This document shows positions 8,789-18,082 of a stretch of 64,000 nt of DNA, in pieces. The DNA is from Acidobacteriaceae bacterium (lineage in GTDB: Bacteria; Acidobacteriota; Terriglobia; Terriglobales; Acidobacteriaceae). A model generated the notes under the pieces. That model searched no databases. It was given only the letters and a program-made list of their open reading frames with translations, and was not told the DNA's origin. Each line of letters opens with the position of its first letter. The first letter of the stretch is position 1. Both the position numbers and the translations under genes were made by a program. The stretch is taken from the NCBI GenBank assembly GCA_030038195.1, contig JASHPJ010000124.1:62001-126000 (forward strand). Direction: 5' to 3'.

Positions 8789-9736
8789 TCAGGGCTGTTG
8801 TAGCGCGTGCAGCGGCGTGTCTCTTACAACAGAGGCGGTAAGCGTCATGCCGGGCTTGATCTCTGCATCTTCGCCGCGAATGAACAGCGCACTCGCGCCT
8901 ACTACGGGAACAAGGATAAAGTGCCGCACGGAATTCACCTTGTCGAGCCCTTCCAGCGTCTCACCGCCGCGCAACGGAATGGTGACGCCATCCCCCTTGA
9001 GGGAGTGGACCTCGAAGGCCAGGTCGCCAGGCTCGCCTGCATGGCCCGAGCGATCCACTGCGGAGATGGTCGCCTCTACCTCCGATCCCTTGGGAACCAC
9101 CACCGCATCGCCTACCTTGACGTCCTCATCGAGCCGCAGCGAGATCGCGTCGCCCACCTGCGCGGTCTTCGAGCTTACGTCAGAGCCCGTCACCAGGCGC
9201 AGCGCGGTGCCGGCGCGCAATACGCCATCCGTCACCACGGCGGCCTGCGGTGCGGCGGGCATTTGCCCGGCCACGGTGTAATCGGTTGCGGCTACCAGGC
9301 TGCGTTCGTAGCCGGGAGCAACGGCGATAGCCTGCAGATGCGTAGCCCGGTCAATCCGGATAGGACCCGTGTAGCGCCTGGAGTAAATGGTCGGCGTCCA
9401 GCCGTCAGTGGTGTAGAAGATGATGGCGTGGCGCGTCGAGCACTTCATCCGCACGGTGGTTCCCGCTGCCACCTGGCCGGCGGGAACCGAGAACGTGGGC
9501 CGGCTGGCGAAGCCGATGACTGGACCTGAGTTTTGCATGGCAGCCATCTGGCTGGCCTGCATCGCCTGTTGATTCGCCATCTGGCTGGCTTGCATGGCTT
9601 GCTCATTGGCCATCTGTGCCGCTTGCATGGATTGCTGCGCCGCCATCTGCGATGCCTGCATTGCCGCCATGCTGGCCGCATCCTGCCCGTAAGCGGCCAC
9701 CGACGCGGCGATCAGGAGCAAGAATCCCGTTTTCAT
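8789..9736 (-). CDS. Secreted protein with Met/Gln-rich 11-residue repeats and chitobiase-C-like domain
   Basis: 315 residues from the ATG at 9736, preceded by GGGGGAGGAG at good spacing. The signal peptide is MKTGFLLLIAASVAAYGQ. Residues ~20-75 form a low-complexity helical segment built from 11-residue units of the type NQQAMQASQMA. Residues ~80-155 match the short beta domain at the C-terminus of chitobiases and hexosaminidases (FYTTDGWTPTIYSRRYTGPI, then AIAVAPGYERS). The remaining C-terminal half is beta-rich, with LRAGTALRLVTGSDVSSKTAQVGD and KVGDAVVVPKGSEVEA, a pattern shared by acidobacterial exported surface proteins. The function is not known; an envelope-bound or exported structural role is inferred. 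Confidence 0.7.
   Translation of the reverse strand: MKTGFLLLIAASVAAYGQDAASMAAMQASQMAAQQSMQAAQMANEQAMQASQMANQQAMQASQMAAMQNSGPVIGFASRPTFSVPAGQVAAGTTVRMKCSTRHAIIFYTTDGWTPTIYSRRYTGPIRIDRATHLQAIAVAPGYERSLVAATDYTVAGQMPAAPQAAVVTDGVLRAGTALRLVTGSDVSSKTAQVGDAISLRLDEDVKVGDAVVVPKGSEVEATISAVDRSGHAGEPGDLAFEVHSLKGDGVTIPLRGGETLEGLDKVNSVRHFILVPVVGASALFIRGEDAEIKPGMTLTASVVRDTPLHALQQP
9553..9660 (-). repeat. In-frame 33-bp tandem repeats inside the 8789-9736 gene
   Basis: About three imperfect 33-base units encode 11-residue blocks rich in Met, Gln and Ala. Limits are approximate because the units are diverged at both ends. Confidence 0.6.
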
Positions 9737-9810
9737 ACACACTCCTCCCCCGAGAAGCGGGAACATCCTACTCAGCTTAGAAAGAAATGGAGGGAAATAG
9801 GTTGCTGCGT

Positions 9811-11499
9811 TCAGTGCCTGGCAGCAGCTCCGTGCGCGGCGCGCATCTCCGCATCGACCGCAGCTTTCATCACGCCACAGCCCTGGAAGAAACGAACCAG
9901 ATCGGCCGAGAGCGCTTCGGGCTGCAGCGGCGGTTTCCGCCCTGCAGAACGAAGCGATACGGCCTGAAGCGCCGGCGCTGGCGTTCCGGCCATGCGCAAC
10001 TCGCCGGTGCCCTGTGCGTCGAGGATCAGCGAGGTGAGCTTGCGCGCCAGCGGCAGAGGAAAGCTCTCTGCGATAAATACCAGCTTGCCGCGGATGGTGA
10101 TCACTACCGGTCCCTCGTTGGTTGTGTAAACCGTCTCTACTTCGCCGTCTTCGGCCGGGGCAGAGCTTACAGCCGAATCGTCGGGCTTGACGCTCGTGTA
10201 TTTGCGGCCGAGGCTGTCAGTGTAGAGCTTGGTGAAGGCCTGCGCTGAAGCCTTGTTCTTCCACACAGACAGGTAGAACAGGGCCAGCGAGCCGGTGCTG
10301 TTCTGCTCGGCCGGCGTTGTGGCGCTGCGCAACTGGCCGGCCCAATAGAGCCCGCCGTTCCAGGCCGGCGTCAGGTCACTGGCTGCGCCGTCGCCGCCAA
10401 ACAGCTCCGCCAGGATGTGCAGATCGAGCTGGCCCACCTGCCCGATGTCGTAAGGCCGATAGAGCTTGTCAACGAGCGGGTGAATATCCGGCAGCAGCGG
10501 CACGGCAGGAATAGCCTTCTTTTCATACTCGCGCGGGTTGATGATCTCCCAGCTCGACGTGGGCGGATGGTCGAGCGCGCCGGCAAAGGCCGGGGTCTGT
10601 CCTTCGTCCATCCAGATATCCTGCTCGAAACTGAGCCCCTCGCGATAGGGAAAGAGCATGGATTCGGACAGCAGCAGCGGCGCGCGGGCCATGACCGGCG
10701 AGTCTTCCGAGCCGGTCATCTGGTTTTTCACAAAGTCCATCACCTCGGGATCCTTGACCAGGCTCTTACCCAGAGGCTTCAGGATGTAATCCATCATCAC
10801 GGCCGTGGCTTGGCCCTCGGCCACCGCGTCGCGCGCCGTGTCCATCTCGTCTTTGGCCAAGTGGTCCTGGTCGCCGGCGGCGTCGGTCGAGACGTCATCC
10901 GGGGTCTGGTCGTCCCACTTGTCCAGATCGACGTGCTGGTCCTGCAGCGCATGGGTCAGCTCGTGGGCCAGCACGGGCTTTTGCTCGTCGGCGTCCACCC
11001 AGTCCAGCAGGTTCACGGTTTTGGTCTTCGAGTCGTAGTAGGCCTCGATCTGCTCCTTGAGCAGCGCCAGCAGAAAGGGCTTGAGCTCGAAGTCGTGATC
11101 GAGCAGGCCGAACTTTTTCAGAACGATCTCGTCGCGCTGCAGCCGTTTGGCGCCCTCGTCCTCATTGAACTTCTCTTCGAGATAGCTCTCCACGGCGGCC
11201 CGCGTAGTGAGCTGGCGCTTGACGGTGCTCTTGATGGGCAGGCCGGTCTCGTCGGAGGAGAACTTCATCAGCACGTCCACCAGGGCAAACAACTGCCTGG
11301 CCTGCTCGGGAGTGATGTGCGTGGCTCCGGAGCTGTCGACGGTGGGGGTGGTGGACTGCGCGGCGCCCGCCGGCGGAGTTTGCGCTCCGGGCGCGGCAGC
11401 CTGTGGCGGCAGGGCTGCCGCAGCCATGCAACCCAGCACCGCCATGAAAAACCATCCGGCGTGTCTCGTCCCTCGTGTTCTTTTTTGCTGCTCGCTCAT
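9811..11499 (-). CDS. Exported zinc-metallopeptidase-like protein (HELTH motif)
   Basis: 562 residues starting MSEQQKRTRGTRHAGWFFMAVLGCMAAAALPP, with a hydrophobic segment at ~17-30 (signal peptide or anchor) followed by a Pro/Ala/Gln linker. HELTH at residues 179-183, within PVLAHELTHALQDQH, is a complete HEXXH zinc site; a plausible third ligand is the Glu in RDAVAEGQATAVMMD about 60 residues later. The preceding region (ALLKEQIEAYYDSKTKTVNL) is typical of this uncharacterised acidobacterial metallopeptidase-like group. The C-terminal ~200 residues are mixed alpha/beta and include TNEGPVVITIRGKLVFIAES. It is probably a periplasmic peptidase; the substrate is unknown. The frame extends upstream but has no likeness to a protein before residue 1. 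Confidence 0.75.
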   Translation of the reverse strand: MSEQQKRTRGTRHAGWFFMAVLGCMAAAALPPQAAAPGAQTPPAGAAQSTTPTVDSSGATHITPEQARQLFALVDVLMKFSSDETGLPIKSTVKRQLTTRAAVESYLEEKFNEDEGAKRLQRDEIVLKKFGLLDHDFELKPFLLALLKEQIEAYYDSKTKTVNLLDWVDADEQKPVLAHELTHALQDQHVDLDKWDDQTPDDVSTDAAGDQDHLAKDEMDTARDAVAEGQATAVMMDYILKPLGKSLVKDPEVMDFVKNQMTGSEDSPVMARAPLLLSESMLFPYREGLSFEQDIWMDEGQTPAFAGALDHPPTSSWEIINPREYEKKAIPAVPLLPDIHPLVDKLYRPYDIGQVGQLDLHILAELFGGDGAASDLTPAWNGGLYWAGQLRSATTPAEQNSTGSLALFYLSVWKNKASAQAFTKLYTDSLGRKYTSVKPDDSAVSSAPAEDGEVETVYTTNEGPVVITIRGKLVFIAESFPLPLARKLTSLILDAQGTGELRMAGTPAPALQAVSLRSAGRKPPLQPEALSADLVRFFQGCGVMKAAVDAEMRAAHGAAARH

Positions 11500-11650
11500 G
11501 GATTTTCCCGCATGCGCCTTATGGAGCCAAGGCCGTCCCTGGCGCGTCCCTGCCCGCCCGTCGCACCTTCTTTCAAGGCTATAATCAAGATGCAGCCTTG
11601 CGCTAAGTTTTGCTGTAAAATCGGCGCCGGACGATGGAAAAATTCTCCCC

Positions 11651-12862
11651 ATGACTGAGACCGACCTTATCACGAACCTGCAGGCCACAGCGCTGGCCGC
11701 AACCCTTGAACCACCTCGCGCGCCGCGTGATCTTACCGCGTATCACGGCGTCTTTACCCCACCAGAGTTGGACGTGCCAGAGCTGGAAACAGCGGCATTT
11801 GTCTCCGGTGCGGCGCTCCACGACCTGGGCTGGCTGAAGCGTGTACACGTGCGCGGGGCCGACCGTTTCCGCTGGCTCAGCGGCATGGTCACCAATACAG
11901 TGAACGACCTGTTTCCCGATTCAGGGGCCTGGAACCTGGTGCTCAACGCCCAGGGGCGCATCCAGGGCGACCTGACCGTGTGGCGCGGCGGCGAAGAGCA
12001 GTCGCCGCAGCGGCGCAAGCCCAACCCGGAGGGTGCGAAATCCGGCGATCGGCTGTCCGGCACCCCGTTTGCCGGCGAATCCACGCTGGAGCTGGAGATT
12101 GCCGCCGATCAGTACGAAAAGCTGATGGCGCATCTGAACCACTTCATCATCATGGACGATGTGGAGCTGGTTCCGCTGGGCGAAGAGCAGGTGGGCGAAG
12201 CGGGCTCAGAGACGGCCCTGGGTCTGACCGGTCCACAGGCTCACGAGGTGCTGGAGCGGCTGGGTCTTCCGGTCCTGTTGCATCCCCTGTCCGCAGTGCA
12301 CGTGGAGTGGAACGGGCTGGACCTGATCATCCGCCGCGGCCACGGCGTGCTGGCGGCGCACTACGAGTTCTGGCTGCCGTCAGCGGGCGTGGCCAAATTG
12401 TGGCCCTGCCTGCGCACAGCGGGCGCCATTCCCTCGGGCTTCGCCTCACTGGAGGCATTTCGTATCGCCGAGGGGATTCCGTCCTACGGGCAGGACATCG
12501 TCGAGCGCGACCTGCCGCAGGAGACCTCGCAGATGCGCGCGCTCCACTTCAATAAAGGCTGCTATCTTGGCCAGGAGATCGTGGAGCGGATCCGCTCGCG
12601 CGGCAATGTGCACCGGCATCTGCGCCCGCTGGAGCTCGCCGGCCCCGTGCCGGGGGTGGGCGCCGAGCTTACGCTTGCAGACGGCAAGGCCGCGGGCCAC
12701 ATCACCAGCGCGGCTGAGCTGCCGCTGGCCTCGGGCCGGCGGATCTTTGCCATGGCCATGGTCCGCGCCGAGGCTGAAACGCAGGACCAGCCGTTGCACT
12801 ATACCTCCGGGCCGGCTGCAGGGACGGCCCGCATTCTGGCTGCGCCGCCGGTGCTTCAATAA
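11651..12862 (+). CDS. ygfZ: YgfZ/GcvT-like folate-binding iron-sulfur repair protein
   Basis: YgfZ (IbaG/IbA57 relatives) uses folate to help assemble or repair certain Fe-S enzymes in the cytoplasm. The 403-residue protein has the YgfZ signature KGCYLGQEIVERIRSRGNVHR near residues 305-325 and GcvT-fold segments before it (VHVRGADRFRWLSGMVTNTV, LNAQGRIQGDLTVW). It is longer than typical YgfZ, partly because of an insertion at residues ~113-144 (GEEQSPQRRKPNPEGAKSGD...) between two expected adjacent strands, and a ~45-residue N-terminal extension. It is the first gene of a tight cluster with the DUF1844 gene (42 bases downstream), the MBL hydrolase and ribF. The start at 11651 lies in the divergent gap with the metallopeptidase. 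Confidence 0.85.
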   Translation: MTETDLITNLQATALAATLEPPRAPRDLTAYHGVFTPPELDVPELETAAFVSGAALHDLGWLKRVHVRGADRFRWLSGMVTNTVNDLFPDSGAWNLVLNAQGRIQGDLTVWRGGEEQSPQRRKPNPEGAKSGDRLSGTPFAGESTLELEIAADQYEKLMAHLNHFIIMDDVELVPLGEEQVGEAGSETALGLTGPQAHEVLERLGLPVLLHPLSAVHVEWNGLDLIIRRGHGVLAAHYEFWLPSAGVAKLWPCLRTAGAIPSGFASLEAFRIAEGIPSYGQDIVERDLPQETSQMRALHFNKGCYLGQEIVERIRSRGNVHRHLRPLELAGPVPGVGAELTLADGKAAGHITSAAELPLASGRRIFAMAMVRAEAETQDQPLHYTSGPAAGTARILAAPPVLQ

Positions 12863-12904
12863 CTGCCCGCGCAATTCGGCCAGGAAAAATGGGACAATCA
12901 GGAT

Positions 12905-13513
12905 ATGAGCGACACGCCCAAATTTGAAGTGATTGACCGCCGCAAGATCAAAGCGGAAGAAGAACAGGAAAGCCCCAAGCCGGCTGCTCCTGAGCCATCC
13001 GCCGAGCCTGCCGCTGGGCCGCGGCTGGTGGTGAATGAGGGCCGGCGTGAGGCTGACGCCGAGCCGCCCGCTGCCGGGGAAGAGGACCTGGCGCAGCAGC
13101 TCGAAACCGACCTGCCACCTGCACCCACGGCCCAGGAGAGCAGCGAGCAGAAGGCCGCCTACGACGCATCGGCCGAGCGGCTGGAAGACCTGATCCGCGC
13201 ACAGAACCCCGGCGTGGGCAAGCAGCCGCCGGTCAGCTTCGAGCACCTCGTCCAGCAGTTCTACGTCTCGGCCATGATCCAGATGGGCGCGGGCACGCAG
13301 GAGGGCCAGCGTCCACGCGTCGATATTCTGGGCGCGCGCACCACCATCGACCTGCTCGGCATCCTGGCCGAAAAAACCCGTGGCAACCTCACCGACGCCG
13401 AGGATCGCATGCTGCAGTCGGTTCTGTTTGAGGTTCGCATGGCCTTTCTGGAGCTGACCAGCATGATCAGCATGCAGGGCGTTCCACCGCCGCCGCCCAC
13501 AGGCAAGCACTGA
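12905..13513 (+). CDS. DUF1844 domain protein
   Basis: 202 residues. The N-terminal ~100 residues are charged, disordered and Pro/Ala/Glu-rich (starting DTPKFEVIDRRKIKAEEEQE, itself a frequent opening of this family). The C-terminal ~90 residues form the DUF1844 helical domain: FEHLVQQFYVSAMIQMG, then LGARTTIDLLGILAEKTRGN and MLQSVLFEVRMAFLEL. The function of DUF1844 is unknown; it is widespread in Acidobacteria and Deltaproteobacteria-related lineages. The gene sits 42 bases after ygfZ and 7 bases before the MBL hydrolase, so it is translated from a shared message. Confidence 0.88.
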   Translation: MSDTPKFEVIDRRKIKAEEEQESPKPAAPEPSAEPAAGPRLVVNEGRREADAEPPAAGEEDLAQQLETDLPPAPTAQESSEQKAAYDASAERLEDLIRAQNPGVGKQPPVSFEHLVQQFYVSAMIQMGAGTQEGQRPRVDILGARTTIDLLGILAEKTRGNLTDAEDRMLQSVLFEVRMAFLELTSMISMQGVPPPPPTGKH

Positions 13514-13520
13514 AACGGGC

Positions 13521-14318
13521 ATGGAAGGCAGCCTGACATTTCTGGGCACAGGCACGTCGATGGGAGTGCCTACGCTTGGCTGCGTGTGCCCGGTATGCAC
13601 CTCGGCCGATCCGCACGACAAGCGGCTGCGCCCATCGATCCTGGTGCGCTGGCATGAGCCGGCCACGGGCATCGAGCGCGCGGTCGTCGTCGACACCGGG
13701 CCGGATTTTCGCGAGCAGGGATTGCGCGCCGGGCTCCGGCACGTGGATGCGGTCTTCTATACCCACGGTCACGCCGACCACATCCTCGGCATGGACGATC
13801 TGCGGCCACTGAGCTTTACTGCCGCGCGCGAGTCCGGTCCCATTCCGCTTTACGCCGCGTCCGACACCATCGCCATTCTCGAAAAGATCTTCGACTACAC
13901 TTTTGCTGCCGACGCCACCTACATCAATCGCGCGCGCGTCACGCTCGAGTCGTTGGCCGCGCACAACCCGGTGCACGGCGTGGACTTTGCATGCATTCCG
14001 GTCATGCACGGCGAGCAGTCCATCAGCGGATTCCGCTTTGGCCGCGCGGCTTACCTGACCGACGTAAGCGCAATTCCCGATGCGAGCTTCGCGCTTCTTG
14101 AAGGCGTAGAGTTGCTCGTGCTCACCGCGCTGCGCCATGCTCCGCACCCCAGCCACGCCACGCTGGAGCAGGCCGTTGCCTGGGCCACGCGCATCGGCGC
14201 ACGCCACACGTGGTTTACGCACATTGCCCACGATCTTGGCCACGAAGAGACCAACCGCACGCTGCCGGCAAACATGAAGCTGGCGCACGACGGGCTGACG
14301 GTGCCGGTGAGCCTATGA
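13521..14318 (+). CDS. MBL-fold metallo-hydrolase, PhnP-like
   Basis: 265 residues. Zinc-site motifs of the metallo-beta-lactamase fold are present: THGHADH (the HxHxDH signature) at ~75-81, a conserved His in IPVMHGE, an Asp in AYLTDVSAI and a His near the C-terminus (THIAHDLGHEE). The opening LTFLGTGTSMGVPTLGCVCPVC, with a Cys pair, is that of the PhnP / phosphoribosyl cyclic phosphodiesterase-like branch, but no phn genes are nearby. It is probably a phosphodiesterase acting on a small molecule or nucleic acid. Its stop overlaps the ribF start (ATGA), which implies translational coupling. Confidence 0.85.
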   Translation: MEGSLTFLGTGTSMGVPTLGCVCPVCTSADPHDKRLRPSILVRWHEPATGIERAVVVDTGPDFREQGLRAGLRHVDAVFYTHGHADHILGMDDLRPLSFTAARESGPIPLYAASDTIAILEKIFDYTFAADATYINRARVTLESLAAHNPVHGVDFACIPVMHGEQSISGFRFGRAAYLTDVSAIPDASFALLEGVELLVLTALRHAPHPSHATLEQAVAWATRIGARHTWFTHIAHDLGHEETNRTLPANMKLAHDGLTVPVSL

Positions 14319-15289
14319 GCACAGCACGCTATCTCGCGCCGGTTCCCATCTTCCGCACGCCTGCGGAGATTCCCTCCGGCTTCGGTCCGTCCGTCGTCGC
14401 CATCGGCAACTTTGACGGCGTGCACCTGGGCCATCGCGAGATTCTCTCTGCGGTGGTTGCCGAAGCCCGCGAACGCTCGCCGCGGCAAGCCCGCGCAGTG
14501 GCCATCATCTTCGATCCGCATCCGGAGCAGGTGCTGCGCCCGGCGCAGGCGCCCAGGCTGCTGACGCCGCTGGCCGAGCGGGTGCGCCTGCTTTCCGAAA
14601 CCGGAGTCGATGCAATCCTGGTGTTGAACTTCGATGCGGCGCTTGCGGGGCTCACGGCACGCGAGTTTGTGGAGCGCATTCTGGTCTCTGCGCTCGGCAT
14701 TTGCGGCATCCACGAGGGCCGGAGCTTTCGCTTTGGCCGCGGCGCCGCAGCGGGCGTTCGCGAGCTGGCCGGGTTTGGGGCCGAGCTCGGTTTTTCCGTG
14801 CGTGTGCATCCTGCACTTTGCGTGCGCGGCCTTGAAGTGTCCAGCTCGGCGATTCGTGCGCTGGTTGCATCCGGCGACATGCGCCGCGCCCGCTGGATGC
14901 TTGGCCGGCCCTTCACGATTCTTTCCACGCCGGCACGCGGCCGCGGCGTCGGCACGCGCCTGCTGGTGCCCACGGTCAACCTCGCGCCTTACGACGGCCA
15001 GCTCCCGGCCTTCGGAGTCTACGTCACGCGCCTCACAATCGCCGGCCGCACATTCGAGTCCGTAACCAACGTGGGCAATCGCCCTACCTTTGGCGAGCCC
15101 TCGTTTGCCGTCGAGTCGCACATCCTCAACTTCGAGCCCATCGATCTCGACGAACAGACGCCGCTTGAGCTGGAGTTCCTGCTGCGCCTGCGCGGGGAGA
15201 TCAAGTTTCCTTCCCCCGAAGCATTAAAAGGCCAGATCTTCCACGATGCAGCCCGCGCCAAACGCTACTTTCATCGGATGAATGCTTGA
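14315..15289 (+). CDS. ribF: Bifunctional riboflavin kinase / FMN adenylyltransferase
   Basis: Makes FMN from riboflavin and FAD from FMN in the cytoplasm. 324 residues. The N-terminal adenylyltransferase domain carries VVAIGNFDGVHLGHREIL (nucleotidyltransferase HIGH-like motif), FDPHPEQVL and the segment EGRSFRFGRGAAAGV; SSSAIRALVASGDMRRARWMLGRPF is the conserved end of that domain. The kinase domain follows with GVGTRLLVPTVNLAP (normally G-x-GFPTAN) and NVGNRPTFG, then HILNFE and LRGEIKFPSPEALKGQI. The ATG overlaps the stop of the MBL gene. It is the last gene of the ygfZ-DUF1844-MBL-ribF cluster, which has a flavin/folate/Fe-S flavour. Confidence 0.93.
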   Translation: MSTARYLAPVPIFRTPAEIPSGFGPSVVAIGNFDGVHLGHREILSAVVAEARERSPRQARAVAIIFDPHPEQVLRPAQAPRLLTPLAERVRLLSETGVDAILVLNFDAALAGLTAREFVERILVSALGICGIHEGRSFRFGRGAAAGVRELAGFGAELGFSVRVHPALCVRGLEVSSSAIRALVASGDMRRARWMLGRPFTILSTPARGRGVGTRLLVPTVNLAPYDGQLPAFGVYVTRLTIAGRTFESVTNVGNRPTFGEPSFAVESHILNFEPIDLDEQTPLELEFLLRLRGEIKFPSPEALKGQIFHDAARAKRYFHRMNA

Positions 15290-15348
15290 CTTTTTCCAGG
15301 TATCGCCACATCACTTCCGTGCCCCATCCTTGCGCCGGGAATCAAGTT

Positions 15349-17874
15349 TTACTGCTCTCCAGGTTTTTCTGTGGGAGAAACCAGCGCGCGCCGAACTGTG
15401 CCTTGTGGTCTGGGTGGAGCATAATCCTGCGGTAGTGCGGGATGGATCAGGGGTGCGGAAGTGCGTGGTGTGGCGGGCTGTCTCGACTCAGAATGAGCCG
15501 CCGGCAACGCGGAAGGGGTTGCAGCCGGTGCGTTCTGAAGCGATCTCGCCGGCTCACTGAGCGTCGTGCGGTTCAGATGAGCGTCCGGCGCTGGATTCGC
15601 AGCCTGATCCTGTGCGGCCGGCTGCTCGTCGCCGGGGAACTGCTCGCCATCCTTACCGGCAATTGCTGCCTTCATGAATGTGATCCAGATGGGCAGCGCA
15701 GCCACGGCGCCTGTCTCTTTCTCGCCCAGCGACTCGCGGTTGTCGTAGCCCACCCACACGCCGCACGTCACTGAAGGTGAGAAGCCCAGGAACCACGCGT
15801 CGGTAAAATCGCTGGTGGTCCCTGTCTTGCCTCCCAGCGGATGGCTCAGCTTGGCGGCCGCAGCGCCGGTGCCGTGCTGGGTCACGCCCTTGAGCAGGGT
15901 CATCATGGTGCGCGCCGTCTGCTGGTCGATCACCTGCGTGACGTCCGGCCGGTCTTCCCACAGCGTGATGCCGTCGGCGTTCTCCACCTTGCGAATCAGG
16001 TGCGGTGCAATGCGGATGCCGTCATTGGGAAAGACGGAGTAAGACGCCACCTGCTCTTCCAGCGTGATCTCCACTGCGCCCAGCGCAATGGGCAGATCGG
16101 CGGGGATATTTTCGGTGACGCCGAACTTGTGCGCCATGTCGATGACGTTGTGAATGCCCACGCGCGCGGCCAGCTTGAGCGCGGGAATATTGCGCGACTC
16201 GGCGAACGCGTTGGCCACGGTCATGGCACCCTTGTAGTCGTTCTCGTAGTTGTGCGGATGATAGCTGCCGAAGCTCACCGGCGTATCCATGATGATGTCC
16301 GTGGGCTTCACGCCGTCTTCGATTGCGGTGGTGTAGACGTAGGGCTTGAAGCTGGAGCCCACCTGGCGCTCGGCCTGCGTGGCGCGGTTGAAGACCGAAA
16401 GCGCATAGTCGCGCCCGCCCACCATGGCCAGCACGTCGCCGGTGGTGTTATCCATGGCCAGCAGCGCCGCCTGCGCGCCGGAGTCCTGCTCGAGCGTGGC
16501 GCGGCGCTCGGAGCCCTCCATGTTTGCGGCCAGGCGCACGTAGATGATGTCGCCCGGCTTGACCAGGTCGTCCGCATCGCGCTGGCCGGTCCATTGCCAG
16601 TCGGCGGGTAGCATGAGAATCTCTTCTTTGCCGACGCGCGCGTGAATCTCCAGCGGCAGCACGCGCGTGACCAGCGCGTGGACGTAGTCGCCGGGGCCAT
16701 AGGCGTATGCCCAGTCGGGATGCTTGTAGTCGTCCAGCGCGATGCCAGCTTCGAGCGCGTTTTCAAGATGGCCCTTCCATCCGCGCCGGCGCTCGTAGAC
16801 CGCCAGGCCGTCGTCCACGGCACGGTTTGCCGTCTCCTGCAGGTCCAGGTCGAGCGTGGTGTCCACGCGCAGCCCATCCTCGTGCACCTCTTCTGTGCCG
16901 AAGCGCTTGTCGAGCTCGCTTTGCACCTCTTCCTGGAACCACGGAGCCACGGAGCTGCCAGGCTGCGTGATGTGCAGGCCGAGCGGCGCGCTGCGCGCAG
17001 CTTCAGCCTGTGCGTGGGTGATCACGCCGTCAGACTCCATCTCGCTCAGAACAAGGTTGCGCCGCTTCAGTGCGCGATCGGGGTTGAGGATGGGCGAAAA
17101 AGCCACCGGACCCTTGGGCAACCCGGCCAGCAGCGCCGCTTCGGTCAGATTCACATCCTTGGCGTGCTTTGAGAAGTAGAACTCCGAAGCAGCCTCAAAT
17201 CCATACATGCCGCTGCCCAGGTAGATCTGGTTGCCGTAGAGCGTGAAGATCTGCTCCTTGGTGAAGGCCCGCTCGATCTGGATGGCAAGATACGCTTCCT
17301 GAATCTTGCGCGTGGCCGTGCGCTCGTCAGAAAGGAAGAGATTCCGCGCCAGTTGCATGGTGAGTGTGGACGCGCCCTGCGCGCGGCCATGGCTGCGGAT
17401 GTCGTGCCACGCCGCGCCGGCCACGCGAAAGACGTTGATGCCCCAGTGCGACTCGAAGTTCTTGTCTTCAATGGAGATCACCGCCTCGCGCAGGATGGGC
17501 GCAAATCCGTCGTAGCCCACCACGATGCGGCGCTGCAGCGCGAACGATCCGATCGGGCGGCCCTTGCAGTCGTAAAGATCAGTGGTCGTGGAAGGGCGAT
17601 AGCTTTCGAGGTCGTTGATCTGCGGCAGGTCGACGGAGTAGACCAGCGTGAGGCCGGCTAGCGAGCCGGTAACGGCCGAGAGAAAGAGCAAAACCACCAG
17701 CACCGAACGGCCGGCAAGCTTGCGCCGGCACGGCGGAAGAGGAAGCGGCTCAACAGGACGCCGTCCGCGATCCGGATCGAAAGACTTCGGGCCGCGCAGA
17801 ATTGGGCCGCGGGATTCCACAGGCCGATTGGGGGTGGCAGCCAAGCAAAAGCCTCTCGGGCATCTCTCAGGCAA
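15349..17874 (-). CDS. mrcA: Class A penicillin-binding protein (1A type)
   Basis: Polymerises and cross-links peptidoglycan in the periplasm while anchored in the inner membrane. The membrane segment is at ~55-80 (LAGRSVLVVLLFLSAVTG). The GT51 glycosyltransferase domain follows, with ISIEDKNFESHWGIN, the QGASTLTMQLARNLFLSDERT block and KEQIFTLYGNQIYLG. The transpeptidase domain has SSFK (SxxK nucleophile, after RQVG), SRN within AESRNIPALKLA and GGKTGTT (KTG motif). A Pro/Ala-rich C-terminal tail of ~90 residues follows. 841 residues from TTG 17874; a GTG at 17820 is an alternative, and the start is not certain because no clear ribosome-binding site is visible. Confidence 0.92.
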   Translation of the reverse strand: MPERCPRGFCLAATPNRPVESRGPILRGPKSFDPDRGRRPVEPLPLPPCRRKLAGRSVLVVLLFLSAVTGSLAGLTLVYSVDLPQINDLESYRPSTTTDLYDCKGRPIGSFALQRRIVVGYDGFAPILREAVISIEDKNFESHWGINVFRVAGAAWHDIRSHGRAQGASTLTMQLARNLFLSDERTATRKIQEAYLAIQIERAFTKEQIFTLYGNQIYLGSGMYGFEAASEFYFSKHAKDVNLTEAALLAGLPKGPVAFSPILNPDRALKRRNLVLSEMESDGVITHAQAEAARSAPLGLHITQPGSSVAPWFQEEVQSELDKRFGTEEVHEDGLRVDTTLDLDLQETANRAVDDGLAVYERRRGWKGHLENALEAGIALDDYKHPDWAYAYGPGDYVHALVTRVLPLEIHARVGKEEILMLPADWQWTGQRDADDLVKPGDIIYVRLAANMEGSERRATLEQDSGAQAALLAMDNTTGDVLAMVGGRDYALSVFNRATQAERQVGSSFKPYVYTTAIEDGVKPTDIIMDTPVSFGSYHPHNYENDYKGAMTVANAFAESRNIPALKLAARVGIHNVIDMAHKFGVTENIPADLPIALGAVEITLEEQVASYSVFPNDGIRIAPHLIRKVENADGITLWEDRPDVTQVIDQQTARTMMTLLKGVTQHGTGAAAAKLSHPLGGKTGTTSDFTDAWFLGFSPSVTCGVWVGYDNRESLGEKETGAVAALPIWITFMKAAIAGKDGEQFPGDEQPAAQDQAANPAPDAHLNRTTLSEPARSLQNAPAATPSALPAAHSESRQPATPRTSAPLIHPALPQDYAPPRPQGTVRRALVSPTEKPGEQ

Positions 17875-18082
17875 GTCGAGGAAGATGCTTCAGCTTAAGG
17901 ATAGCTCTTTCGCGATTCACGCAAACGCCACTGAATCGAAAGTTGTACCAGCGCACGCAAGGGTGAGATAGGATTTGCCGTGCGCGGCGCTGTGCCAACT
18001 CAGCCAATCCGCGCCGAAACACCGGGCAGCGCCTATTGCGCAGAGCGCGCCTCTGAGGTGCTTGAATGCGAGAGAATCCGCG

